Assembly (NCBI GenBank): GCA_944392065.1
Contig: CALXVO010000006.1
Coordinates: 1-22,314 of the forward strand
Direction of reading: 5' to 3'
Source of the DNA: an uncultured Clostridia bacterium
GTDB lineage: Bacteria; Bacillota; Clostridia; TANB77; CAG-508
DNA: 22,314 nt
Made by a program: the position numbers and the translations under genes
The notes under the pieces: model-generated
What the model was told of the DNA's origin: nothing
The model's database searches: none
The model's input: the letters and a program-made list of their open reading frames with translations, nothing else
Shown here: positions 6,338-14,828 of the stretch, piece by piece
Position numbering within the stretch: position 1 is the stretch's first letter
Layout: every line of letters begins with the position of its first letter

Positions 6338-9300
6338 TTATCCAAGTTTCATGGATAGCAATTTGCTTACTCCGTTTTCTTCCATGGTTACGCCATATAC
6401 GGTGTTTGCTGCTTCCATTGTTCCTTTTCTATGCGTGATTACTAAGAATTGTGTTTCGTTGCTAAATTTCTTTAGATATTCTGCAAATCGATATACGTTT
6501 ACATCGTCTAGTGCTGCTTCAATTTCATCTAGTACGCAGAATGGTGCTGGATTTATTTTTAGGATAGCGAATAGAAGGGCAATTGCGGTAAATGCTTTTT
6601 CTCCTCCAGATAATAGCATCATGTTTTGAAGTTTCTTTCCTGTTGGCTGTACTTGTATATCTATTCCGCAATTTAATACATTTTCTTCATCTTCTAGTTT
6701 TAATTCTGCTTTTCCTCCACCAAATAGTTCCACAAATACTTCATTAAAGTTTTTATTGATTTCTGCAAATTTCTCTATAAACTGTTCTTTCATTGTTTGT
6801 GTCATGTCTGCAATTATTTTTCTTAATTTTGTAGCTGTGTTTTCTAAGTCTAAACGTTGTTCGCACATAAAGTCATATCTTTCTTTAGTCTTTTTATATT
6901 CTTCAATTGCGTCAACATTAATGCTTCCTAATTCTTTTATTTGATTACGAAGTACATTGACATCTCTTGCTGCCTTTTGCACATTTTGTGGTTTTTGATA
7001 TTCTCCCGCATTGTTTGGTGTTAACTCGTATCCTACCCACAAGTTATTTACTACTTGCTCTAGATCCTGCTCAAGCTTTGTTTTACGTACGTCTAATTTT
7101 ACAAGCTGACCTTTTAAATCCTCTATTACACTAAACTGCTCACTTATGTTTGCTTCCGATGTTTTTAATTTTTCGTTTTTTTCCATTCTGTCTTGTTTTA
7201 ATTTTTCTACAATGTTAGAACTATTTTCTACATCAGATTTAATTTTTGCAATTTCACTTTCTAGTTCCCCAATTCTTTGTTCTAAGTTAGTATTTTCTTC
7301 TAAAACATCCTTTATATTCTTTTCTTTATTTTCTATAGATGCTTTATTATTGTCAATATCTTGCTTTATTCTTTCTACCATTTCATCAATAGAAGTGCCA
7401 CTTTCATCAAAGGAAGATACGGATATTTTTAAGTTTGTAATATCAAAATTTAGGTCATCAATATATTTTTGATTATCCTTGTTATTTAAAGCAAATTCTT
7501 CTACTATTTTACTTAATTTTTCTATCTCGTCATTTAAGTAATTGGTTTCTTCTTGTTTTTGCTCTTTTTCGGTTCTATTATCTAGTTTTTGTTTTGCTAA
7601 CTCCTCTAATTCTTTCTTTAGCTTTTCTCTTCTTACTTCTAATTTAGAAATACCATCTTCCATATTTAGCATTTTTTGATTTTCTGCTGCATAGGTTACT
7701 TCTATGTCTTGAAGTTCTTTTTCAAGTCTTGTTACTTCTTCTATTACATCTGCCACAGATTCTGTGTAATCTTTCTTTTCCTTGGTTAGCTTTTCTATTT
7801 TGGTATTTATCTCTTTTAAAGATTTTTCTAAATCTTCTATTTCTCTGCTTCTGCCTAAGATGTTTACCGTTTTTGTTTGAATGGATCCACCAGTAATTGC
7901 GCCTGTATTACTTATAATGTCTCCTTCTAAGGTAACAATCCTGAAAGAATGTGAATTTAGTTTTGCCATTTGAATAGCCGTGTCTAGGTTTTCGACAATC
8001 AAAGTTCTGCCTAATAAATTTAACACAATTTGTTCATATTTTTTATCACATTTTACTAAATCTGATGCAACTCCAATAACACCATCTGTGTTATTTCTAA
8101 TAATTCTGTCTAGCTTTTTTCCTCTGATGGATGATACTGGCAAGAAAGATGCTCTACCTAATTTATTGTTTCTTAAATGTTCTACTAGTTTTTTCGCATC
8201 TTCTTCGGTATCTGTTACAATATTTTGTAAAGTTTGACCTAAGCACATTTCAATTGCAGTTTCGTATTTCTTATCTACAGAAATTAAATTTGCTAAAACT
8301 CCATTCATACCTTTTCCTAGCTTAGCATCTTTCTCGCAATCTAGAAGTAATGCCTTTACACTTCTTAAGTAGCCTTCTTTTTCTTTTTCCGTTTCAATCA
8401 AGAATTTTAAACGAGAGTCTTTCATTCTCATTTCATAATTCAAATTATTTAGACTAGTATCAAATTCTTTTATTTTTATCATGCTCTCTTCTTTTTTCGC
8501 TGACTTTTCTTGTAATTCTTTTGTAATTTCGTTTTTCTTATGCTCTATTTCATAAAAAGCTTTTGATTTTTCTTGTTTATCACTTCTTGCACCATCTATC
8601 TCTAACGTCAAACTGTCTATCTCTGACTTAGCCGTTTTTTCTCTTTTTTCTATGTTTTCCAAATTGGTATCTAAACTACTTATTTCAGATGCAATTTCAT
8701 ATTTTCGGTCGGTATGCTTTTCTATATTTTGTTTTTTGGCTTCTATTTCTAGTTCTTTATCAGATAACTTTTTCGTTAGTTCTTCCAATTCTTTTTGCTT
8801 TTCGTCTAATTCTTTTTGGAATTTTTCTCTATTTTGAGATAGATTTTCTTTTTTATCTAATTTTTGTTTTTGCTCTTCTTTTAATTCTGTAATTCTTTGT
8901 TTTACTTCTTCAATTTCTTTCTCTAATCTTTCTTTATTTCCGCTATTGTTTTGTATTCTTTCTTTGGAAATACCAATTTCAGAATTTATTTTTTCTATCT
9001 TATTTGTACTTTCAAATCCTAAATTTTGCATTTCTTCTACTTTAGAAGTAATTTCATCAATCTGCTCTTTTAGCTCTTCTTTTGCATTTTGTAAGTTTAT
9101 CATTTTCTGATTTTCTGCTTCGTTTTGACCTTCCATTATTTGTATATCTTCTGCTAACTTTTCTAACTTTTCCTTGTATTCACTGATGTTGTATAAAAAT
9201 AGGCCTACCTCAATATTTTTTAATTCTTCACGTAAATCCAAATACTTTCTGGCTTTATCGGATTGCATTTTTAGTGGCTCAATATTAGATTCTATTTCCG

Positions 9301-9886
9301 ATAAAATATCATTAATTCTAAGTAAATTAAGTTTCGTTTGTTCTAGCTTTTTCTCAGACTCTGCTTTTCTTGTTCTATATTTTACAATACCTGCTGCTTC
9401 TTCAAATATCTTTCTTCTATCTTCTGATTTATTACTTAAAATCTCATCGATTTTACCTTGCCCAATGATACTGTATCCATCTTTTCCAATTCCAGTATCC
9501 ATAAAAAGTTCTAACACATCTTTTAATCGGCAAGGCACTTTATTTATAAAATAGCCAGTTTCACCGCTTCTATATAGCTTTCTTGTAACAGTAACTTCAC
9601 TATACTCAATAGGAAGCTTCCCATCGGTATTATCAATAACCATGGACACTTCTGCAAATCCTAATGATTTTCTTGCTTGTGTTCCTGCGAAAATAACATC
9701 CTCTGATTTTGAACCTCTTAAAGACTTCATGCTTTGTTCTCCAAGCACCCATCGGATGGCATCCGAAATATTACTCTTTCCAGAGCCATTTGGTCCAATA
9801 ACGGACGTAATTCCACTCTTAAATTCTAATACGGTTTTATCTGCAAAGGACTTAAATCCTTGTAATTCTAATCTTTTTAAATACAT
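6338..9886 (-). CDS. smc: Chromosome segregation protein SMC
   Basis: SMC is the ATPase core of the condensin-like SMC-ScpAB complex that compacts and separates sister chromosomes. The 1182-residue product has the full architecture: head with Walker A GPNGSGKSNI (31-40), a long Glu/Lys-rich coiled coil, the hinge at about 510-660 (KGMNGVLANLISVDKKYE... and TGGSIQ at its end), the second coiled coil, and the C-terminal head with signature LLSGGEKAFTAIAL and Walker B/D-loop FCVLDEIEAALDD. Length is normal. AAAAAGGAGCAACAA precedes the ATG. A promoter candidate lies at 9905-9933. In many Bacillota smc lies near plsX-acpP-rnc; here the Ca2+ ATPase and M23 genes lie between them. Confidence 0.98.
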   Translation of the reverse strand: MYLKRLELQGFKSFADKTVLEFKSGITSVIGPNGSGKSNISDAIRWVLGEQSMKSLRGSKSEDVIFAGTQARKSLGFAEVSMVIDNTDGKLPIEYSEVTVTRKLYRSGETGYFINKVPCRLKDVLELFMDTGIGKDGYSIIGQGKIDEILSNKSEDRRKIFEEAAGIVKYRTRKAESEKKLEQTKLNLLRINDILSEIESNIEPLKMQSDKARKYLDLREELKNIEVGLFLYNISEYKEKLEKLAEDIQIMEGQNEAENQKMINLQNAKEELKEQIDEITSKVEEMQNLGFESTNKIEKINSEIGISKERIQNNSGNKERLEKEIEEVKQRITELKEEQKQKLDKKENLSQNREKFQKELDEKQKELEELTKKLSDKELEIEAKKQNIEKHTDRKYEIASEISSLDTNLENIEKREKTAKSEIDSLTLEIDGARSDKQEKSKAFYEIEHKKNEITKELQEKSAKKEESMIKIKEFDTSLNNLNYEMRMKDSRLKFLIETEKEKEGYLRSVKALLLDCEKDAKLGKGMNGVLANLISVDKKYETAIEMCLGQTLQNIVTDTEEDAKKLVEHLRNNKLGRASFLPVSSIRGKKLDRIIRNNTDGVIGVASDLVKCDKKYEQIVLNLLGRTLIVENLDTAIQMAKLNSHSFRIVTLEGDIISNTGAITGGSIQTKTVNILGRSREIEDLEKSLKEINTKIEKLTKEKKDYTESVADVIEEVTRLEKELQDIEVTYAAENQKMLNMEDGISKLEVRREKLKKELEELAKQKLDNRTEKEQKQEETNYLNDEIEKLSKIVEEFALNNKDNQKYIDDLNFDITNLKISVSSFDESGTSIDEMVERIKQDIDNNKASIENKEKNIKDVLEENTNLEQRIGELESEIAKIKSDVENSSNIVEKLKQDRMEKNEKLKTSEANISEQFSVIEDLKGQLVKLDVRKTKLEQDLEQVVNNLWVGYELTPNNAGEYQKPQNVQKAARDVNVLRNQIKELGSINVDAIEEYKKTKERYDFMCEQRLDLENTATKLRKIIADMTQTMKEQFIEKFAEINKNFNEVFVELFGGGKAELKLEDEENVLNCGIDIQVQPTGKKLQNMMLLSGGEKAFTAIALLFAILKINPAPFCVLDEIEAALDDVNVYRFAEYLKKFSNETQFLVITHRKGTMEAANTVYGVTMEENGVSKLLSMKLG

Positions 9887-9904
9887 TTGTTGCTCCTTTT
9901 TGGC

Positions 9905-9933
9905 GTTATAAGTACTTATCCAAAAAACGACAA
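9905..9933 (-). promoter_or_regulatory. Candidate promoter of smc
   Basis: The minus strand reads TTGTCG (9933-9928), 17 bases, TATAAC (9910-9905). The -35 lies within the palindrome CGACAAACTTGTCG that adjoins a GGGGAC repeat, so the repeat may contribute the promoter. Confidence 0.45.
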
Positions 9934-9960
9934 ACTTGTCGCTTAGGGGACAGGTCTCTT
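9928..9960. repeat. GGGGAC-type short repeat upstream of smc
   Basis: GGGGACAGGTCTCTTTTTG (9946-9964) follows the near-perfect palindrome CGACAAACTTGTCG (9928-9941). The copy resembles the one at 18006, which also begins GGGGACAGG and also has an ACTTGTC nearby. Confidence 0.55.
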
Positions 9961-9973
9961 TTTGCTATTTGTA

Positions 9974-10014
9974 AATTTTAAGGAAGAGATATTTGCTTTC
10001 TCTTCCTTAAAATT
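9974..10014. other. Perfect 16-bp hairpin in the smc leader
   Basis: AATTTTAAGGAAGAGA (9974-9989) and its exact reverse complement (9999-10014) enclose a 9-base loop. No clear U-run follows on either strand, so it is not a standard terminator. It may be a transcript end, an mRNA stability element or part of a repeat. Confidence 0.5.
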
Positions 10015-10079
10015 ATATATAACTTTCCACTTTTTTTCAACAAAATATATAAATTTCTTTAGAATTAGTATGAAAATCG

Positions 10080-10199
10080 GTTACTATTCAGTGTAAATTT
10101 GTAGTATATGTCTTAGTAGTATGTATATTTAGAAAATTTTTGAAATATACATACTACTAAGACATAGATATAAAATTAAATTCTAGACTGAATAGTAAC
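10080..10199. mobile_element. Palindromic insertion element, copy C (core-less, 120 bp)
   Basis: The ends GTTACTATTCAGT and ACTGAATAGTAAC are exact inverted repeats, as are the inner 23 bp arms ending in AGTAGTATGTATATTT (left) and the matching right arm (10143-10165). Only a dozen bases separate the inner arms, so the structured core of copies B and D is missing. TGAAAATC is directly repeated at 10071-10078 and 10200-10207 (8 of 9 if the next base is included), a target duplication that marks real insertion. No protein is encoded. Confidence 0.8.
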
Positions 10200-10207
10200 T
10201 GAAAATC

Positions 10208-10294
10208 AGTTTAACCGATATATTTGAAATACTTTTTAGAAAATGTTGCTATTGGATATAATAAATAAAATTCCAATGGGCTGTAAATTGTAAC
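10208..10294. mobile_element. Remnant of the family 2 miniature element
   Basis: The right end reads GGGCTGTAAATTGTAAC, close to the right end of the 139-199 element (AGGCTGTAAACTGTAAC). An internal hairpin CTATTGGA/TCCAATGG is visible. A matching left end is not recognisable, so the left boundary is a guess and the copy is decayed. From 10295 to about 10485 I see no gene; a possible small transcript is noted in the findings. Confidence 0.4.
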
Positions 10295-10486
10295 TACTAG
10301 ATAATGGTATTGCGAATATATTTAACTACTTTTTTAAACTTCGACAAGTTTCTACATATTTTTTACTTGCAAAATGTTATAATTATGTTAACCAAGAACG
10401 TTTTTGATTAATACATTTGTTTCTATTGATTATATTTTCAATTTTATTACAATTCTTAATAATCAAGGTACGATATTTGTTATTCT

Positions 10487-10535
10487 AAAAATGCCAATGC
10501 CTTATATTTTATTTATTTCTAGCATTGACATTTTT
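10487..10535. terminator. Bidirectional terminator after dprA
   Basis: AAAAATGCCAATGC (10487-10500) pairs with GCATTGACATTTTT (10522-10535) with one wobble pair; the loop is 21 bases. Runs of T follow the stem on both strands (six T on the plus strand). It lies about 50 bases downstream of the dprA stop. Confidence 0.65.
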
Positions 10536-10584
10536 TCTATTATTATTCGTTAATTTTAGATTAAATACTACCTCAAATAACCAA

Positions 10585-11514
10585 TTACCTTATTTCTTCA
10601 AAATCAATATTTTCCTCATTTCTTACAAAATAGTTTGTTTTTTGTTGATATATATATCCTCCTAATTCCATCATTGTTATGATTTGATTTATTTCTTGTA
10701 TTGGTCTTTTTAATTTCCTCGTAAGTTCATTAATATGAATTGGTTTATCTGACATTGCCCTATAGATTGGCAAATACTCTCTTGGCATTATTAATAAACT
10801 TCCTTTCTCCTTAGCTTTTTGCTCTTCTTCAGGTAATTTTTCATTCGGAAGAGCTTTTTTATTATCATTGATATATTCAAGTATTTGTTCCGGTTTTGTT
10901 ACCAAAATTGCACCTTCTTGAATTAATCTATTGGTACCAATCCCAGCACTACTATAAATATTACTTGGAATAGCAAACACCTGCTTTCCTTCTGCTTTTG
11001 CATATTTTGCTGTAATGCTACTTCCGCTTCTATGTATTGCTTCTACCACAAGAACACCATCCGAAATTCCGCTTATTATTCTATTTCGGATTGGAAATTT
11101 ATTTTTATCTGATTCTGTATCAGGCGGATATTCTGAAATAATGCATCCACCATTTTCTAATATTTTGTGGAAAAGCCATTCATTTTCTGGAGGAGAAATG
11201 TGATTAAGTCCTGAACCTAACACTGCAATTGTTTTCCCTTGTTGTTCTATTGCTACATTATGTGCTATTCCATCTATTCCTATCGCCATACCACTAATAA
11301 TACAAATACCTTTTTTAGAAAGTTCTTTTGCAAATTCCCTTGCTACTATTCTTCCATAATCTGTACACTTTCTTGTCCCCACTATTCCTACTATAGATTT
11401 TGCATTTAATAACTCTATATTTCCTTTAGCATAAATTTTAGTAGGAAAATTCTTTATTTTTAATAATCTCTGTGGGTATTCCTCATCTTCCATATCTATT
11501 TCTATTATTTCCAT
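10585..11514 (-). CDS. dprA: DNA processing protein DprA
   Basis: DprA binds incoming single-stranded DNA during transformation and loads RecA on it. From the chosen ATG the protein has 309 residues. The Rossmann-like domain is complete: SIVGIVGTRKCTDYG, ISGMAIGIDGIAHN, VLGSGLNHISPPEN, SEYPPDTESDKNKFPIRNRIISG and GSSITAKYAKAEGKQVFAIP. A C-terminal winged-helix-like segment follows (INELTRKLKRPIQEINQIITMMELGGYI). The N-terminal SAM-like domain usual in the family is absent. This start has AAAGGA 11 bases upstream; an earlier in-frame ATG at 11583 would add 23 residues but has no ribosome site. It follows comM by about 140 bases with no terminator between. Confidence 0.9.
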   Translation of the reverse strand: MEIIEIDMEDEEYPQRLLKIKNFPTKIYAKGNIELLNAKSIVGIVGTRKCTDYGRIVAREFAKELSKKGICIISGMAIGIDGIAHNVAIEQQGKTIAVLGSGLNHISPPENEWLFHKILENGGCIISEYPPDTESDKNKFPIRNRIISGISDGVLVVEAIHRSGSSITAKYAKAEGKQVFAIPSNIYSSAGIGTNRLIQEGAILVTKPEQILEYINDNKKALPNEKLPEEEQKAKEKGSLLIMPREYLPIYRAMSDKPIHINELTRKLKRPIQEINQIITMMELGGYIYQQKTNYFVRNEENIDFEEIR

Positions 11515-11657
11515 GTATAGTTTTTTCCTTTCTTTGGCTGAAAAAATGGCTTCTTGGTAAGAAGACCATAAAACTGGAAGCATGCTTTTTGCAACGCTAT
11601 GAGTTTTCTAGTCAAATCCTAACAATGCTAAAACTTAATTATTTTTCGACCTTAATC

Positions 11658-13192
11658 TCACTTCCAATATTTTCTGTCTAAGCTCCTATACTGTATTGCT
11701 TCTAATATATTCCTTGCATCGATATCTTCTTTTTCATCTAAATCTGCTATTGTTCTTGCCACTTTTAGTATTCTTCCATAAGCTCTTGCACTTAATCCTA
11801 ATCTCTCAAATGCATTTTGCACAATTTCTTTTGATTTTAAATCTAGTTTGCAATATATATTGCTAAGATGTGGTGTTAGTTCAGAATTAGAGAAAATACC
11901 ATGCTTTTTATATCTTTCCAATTGTATTTTTCTTGCTTTGTCTACTCTTTCTTTTATTTCTTCTGAAGTTTCTATTTTCTCGTTACTTTCTAATTTCTGG
12001 TATTTCACTGGAGTCACTTCAATTTGAATATCAATTCTATCTAAAAGTGGTCCGCTTATCCTTCCCATATATCTTGATATTGCTTCTGGCGTACAAGTAC
12101 ATTCTTTATCATGCGAACCGTAAAATCCGCATGGACATGGATTCATAGATGCAACAAACATAAAATTACACGGATATGTTAAACTTGCATTTACTCTGCT
12201 TATAGTAACCTCTCTATCTTCTAAAGGTCCTCTTAAAACTTCTAATGTATTTTTATTGAACTCTGGTAATTCATCTAGAAATAGCACTCCATAATGAGCT
12301 AAACTTATTTCTCCTGGTTTGGGTATTTTTCCTCCTCCAATCAAAGAATTAATTGTGACGGTATGATGGGGTGACCTGAATGGTCTTGCTAAAAGAATTG
12401 GAACATCTTTTGAAAGTAGTCCTGCTATACTATGAATTTTTGTGATTTCTAATGCTTCTTCAAAGGTTAAATCTGGCAAAATAGAAGGTATACGTCTTGC
12501 GAGCATTGTTTTACCGAGAGCCTGGGGTACCAACCATTAAAATGTTATGACCTCCGTGCTGCCGCTATTTCTAATGCTCGTTTTACATTTTCTTGCCCTT
12601 TTACTTCCGAAAAATTAAGTGAATATTTGTGTTTCTTATGGAAAATTTCTTGTATGTTTGCTTCAGTTGGCTCAATATCTGCATTGTCGTTTAAGTATTC
12701 TACTACTTCTCTTAAATTAGTAGCGCCTATTACTTGCAGTCCATCTACAATTGCTGCTTCTTTAGCATTTTCTTCTGGCAAAATAACTCTTTTTATTCCT
12801 AATTTCTTTGCTTCAATACACATTGGCAAAATTCCATTAATTTTATTTATATTGCCATTCAAAGAAAGTTCTCCAATAAATACAGTATCTTCTAAATTTT
12901 GCCACTTTATATCTTGAAAGTCTAATAAAATCCCAATTGCAATTGGGAGGTCAAAAAATGAACCTTCTTTCCTTGTATCTGCTGGTGCTAAATTAATTAC
13001 AATTCTCCTACTTTGAAATTCATATCCAGAATTTTTGATAGCTGTTCGTACCCTTTCTTTAGATTCCTTAACAGTCGTATCTGGAAGACCTACAACTTCC
13101 CAATTTGGCATGCCATGAGACACATCTACCTGTACATCAACAAGAAATCCTTCTAATCCTTGTAAGGACATACTTTTTACAATTGATAACAT
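11658..13192 (-). pseudogene. comM: ComM/YifB-type Mg-chelatase-like AAA+ ATPase, double frameshift
   Basis: ComM is a hexameric helicase-like ATPase that promotes branch migration during natural transformation. The 1535-base region encodes one protein in two frames: 13192-12545 gives the N-terminal Lon-like domain (215 residues up to ALEIAAA), and 12533-11658 gives the AAA+ part from GKTMLARR through the cysteine motif NPCPCGFYGSHDKECTC to the C-terminal lid. Two extra bases, at 12556 and 12516 (read C on the minus strand), break the frame. Removing both restores GGHNILMVGTPGSGKTMLA, a perfect Walker A, and gives 510 residues, the usual size. Everything else is intact, so the lesion is recent or a sequence error. 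If real, ATPase function is lost. ATG at 13192 follows GAGGT. Confidence 0.9.
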
Positions 13193-13256
13193 ATATTTTA
13201 CCTCTTTTATGGAAATTTAGATTTTGAATAAAATCTTTTAGAATTAATATGGTATT

Positions 13257-13285
13257 ATATTATCATGGTTTCCATAATTTGTCAA
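13257..13285 (-). promoter_or_regulatory. Promoter of comM-dprA
   Basis: The minus strand reads TTGACA (13285-13280), 17 bases, TAATAT (13262-13257). The leader of about 58 bases is collinear with the yraN leader, including ATTCT and TTATTCAAAA at nearly the same distance. Confidence 0.75.
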
Positions 13286-13320
13286 TAGATTTTTTGTTTT
13301 TTTATGTTGGGAATTAGTCG

Positions 13321-13674
13321 TTACTTTATTTGCTTTATATGATTTATCTTATAAGCATCTCCATTCAAATACACTTCTATCACATCCAACCTAACAAATT
13401 CATTTTCCAAATGATTTACGTACAAATAATATTGCACTGTACTTATTAAATGCTTTTGTTTAGGAGTATTTACTGCATCTATTGGCTTTCCATATAAAGT
13501 ATTTGTTCTAGTTTTTACCTCGATAAATACTAATTCTTCTTTATCTCTTGCTACTATATCAATTTCTCCCTGTTTTGCTACAAAGTTTCTTTCTATAATA
13601 GTATAACCTATACTCTCTAAATATTTCGTAGCCATGTCTTCTCCTATTTTACCTGTTTGATGCCTTAAATACAT
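13321..13674 (-). CDS. yraN: YraN family (UPF0102) endonuclease-like protein
   Basis: This 117-residue protein has the Holliday-junction-resolvase-like nuclease fold of the YraN family, whose exact role is not settled. The catalytic pattern is intact: GEDMATKYLE near the N-terminus, then QGEIDIVARDKEELVFIEVKTRT with the D and E-x-K residues typical of PD-(D/E)XK nucleases. The start ATG has AAAGGAG about 16 bases upstream, a long spacing, but no better start lies between. It is followed by comM and dprA on the same strand, a common Bacillota arrangement, although comM has its own promoter. A promoter lies at 13766-13794. Confidence 0.92.
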   Translation of the reverse strand: MYLRHQTGKIGEDMATKYLESIGYTIIERNFVAKQGEIDIVARDKEELVFIEVKTRTNTLYGKPIDAVNTPKQKHLISTVQYYLYVNHLENEFVRLDVIEVYLNGDAYKINHIKQIK

Positions 13675-13765
13675 AACTATTTTTATTAAATCTCCTTTCT
13701 ATAAAATGTTTATATTTTGCTGGGAATTAAGTTTTGAATAAATTTTTTGAGAATAAACTATGTTC

Positions 13766-13794
13766 ATTTTATTATCTTTTTCATTTTATGTCAA
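13766..13794 (-). promoter_or_regulatory. Promoter of yraN
   Basis: The minus strand reads TTGACA (13794-13789), 17 bases, TAAAAT (13771-13766). The downstream leader resembles that of comM over about 75 bases. Confidence 0.75.
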
Positions 13795-13873
13795 TGTTTT
13801 TATTACATTTCACGGATTTATCTTATAACAAACAATATTTTTTTAATAAATGACATTATTTGCTTAATTTCTA

Positions 13874-13902
13874 TTTTCAAACTTTATATTTTGCTTTATA
13901 AT
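13874..13902 (+). promoter_or_regulatory. Candidate promoter of the NUDIX gene
   Basis: TATAAT (13897-13902) lies 17 bases after TTTTCA (13874-13879), a weak -35. The start would be about 30 bases before the ATG at 13941. Confidence 0.45.
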
Positions 13903-13940
13903 AAAGTCCATAGAATTTTTCAGTGAAGGAGGATTTGTTC

Positions 13941-14441
13941 ATGGAAATGGTAGACAAATTTGATAATAAAAGGCAACCATTAAACAAAATTGCGGAACGA
14001 CATGAAAAGGTGGATAGTGAATACCGCCAATCAGTTCACACTTGGATACAAAATAGTAAAGGTGAATTTTTGATTCAGAAAAGAACACCTAATAAAAAAC
14101 ATTTTCCAAATATGTGGTCACAAACAGGCGGTGGAGTTGATGAAGAGGAAACTACTTTAGAAGCCGCCTTAAGAGAATGTAAGGAAGAATTAGGTATCTA
14201 CTTTAATCCTGATAATGTAGAACTTATTTTATCTTTTAAAAGGAAATATGATTTCGTTGATGTTTGGTTAGTAAAGCAAGACATTGATATTTCTACTCTA
14301 GTTTTACAAGAAAATGAAGTGTCTGCCGTAAAATGGGCTACAGTTGATGAAATAAGAAACTTAATGAGGTCTGGTGAGCTTGCTAAAAGCATTGATATTT
14401 ACTTTGACATGTTTATAAATTTATTGGAATATCCATTTTAA
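13941..14441 (+). CDS. NUDIX hydrolase (YfcD/IPP-isomerase-like)
   Basis: NUDIX enzymes hydrolyse a nucleoside diphosphate linked to another group; the substrate here cannot be told. The 166-residue protein carries a perfect NUDIX box, GGVDEEETTLEAALRECKEELGI, which fits G-x5-E-x7-REU-x-EE-x-G-U. The upstream segment (HTWIQNSKGEFLIQKRTPNKKHFPNMWSQT) resembles the YfcD and isopentenyl-diphosphate isomerase-like subgroup. The ATG at 13941 is chosen because AAGGAGG lies 8 bases before it; a GTG at 13923 would place the ribosome site inside the gene. It is monocistronic, has a promoter candidate at 13874-13902, and is convergent with the kinase fragment at 14550. Confidence 0.92.
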   Translation: MEMVDKFDNKRQPLNKIAERHEKVDSEYRQSVHTWIQNSKGEFLIQKRTPNKKHFPNMWSQTGGGVDEEETTLEAALRECKEELGIYFNPDNVELILSFKRKYDFVDVWLVKQDIDISTLVLQENEVSAVKWATVDEIRNLMRSGELAKSIDIYFDMFINLLEYPF

Positions 14442-14458
14442 TTGAAGTGATCAGTATA

Positions 14459-14502
14459 GACTACTTTTAAAAATTCAAATTTTTGAACTTTTAAAAGTAG
14501 TC
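14459..14502. terminator. Long hairpin between convergent genes
   Basis: GACTACTTTTAAAA (14459-14472) pairs perfectly with TTTTAAAAGTAGTC (14489-14502), and the inner TTCAAA/TTTGAA extends the fold. It lies 18 bases after the NUDIX stop. The T-run after the stem is poor, so it is an imperfect intrinsic terminator. Just beyond it (about 14512-14530) a decayed GGGGAC-type repeat may be present. Confidence 0.6.
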
Positions 14503-14549
14503 CTTCTGTTCACAAACAAGCCCTTTCCCTTTTTCCCGTCTCGAATTTC

Positions 14550-14828
14550 TCACTTTTTTTCAAATTCAATTGTTACCTTAAATAAGTCTCCATCTAAATA
14601 GATGCTAAACTTTCCTTGTTGAAGTTCAGTTAAACTTTTGGCTATAGAAAGGCCCAATCCGCTTCCTTCTGTATTTCTTGACGTATCGCCTCTTACAAAT
14701 CTTTGCATTAATTCGTCTACGCTAATATTTAGTTTTTGCTTTGATACATTTTTTAGTTGTATTGAAACTATATTGCCCTTTTCTAGCGACCAAACGAGCT
14801 TTGTAAAAGCGAGTGCGATTTGGAGCAA
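14550..14828 (-). pseudogene. C-terminal fragment of a sensor histidine kinase, fused to an insertion element
   Basis: The C-terminal 75-80 residues are the end of a HATPase_c domain: IQLKNVSKQKLNISVDELMQRFVRGD, then the G2 box GSGLGLSIAKSLTELQQGKF and DLFKVTIEF. The His-phosphorylation domain, N box and sensor are missing. The kinase-like reading ends near 14784, exactly where element D begins (AGCGACC), so the first 15 or so residues of the ORF (MLQIALAFTKLVWS) are read from the element. No upstream half of the kinase is found on the other side of the element, so more than a simple insertion took place. It is not expected to be functional. Confidence 0.8.

Noticed and set aside
9974..10014. 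Intrinsic terminator upstream of smc
   Set aside because: The stem is perfect but no U-run follows on either strand, so it was listed as a hairpin of unknown role.
11515..11583. Longer dprA start at ATG 11583
   Set aside because: No ribosome site there, and the extra 23 residues do not resemble the family's N-terminal domain; ATG 11514 has AAAGGA.
12516..12556. Programmed ribosomal frameshifting in comM
   Set aside because: It would need two successive +1 shifts within 14 codons, no slippery or stimulatory site is visible, and the family is not known to use it.
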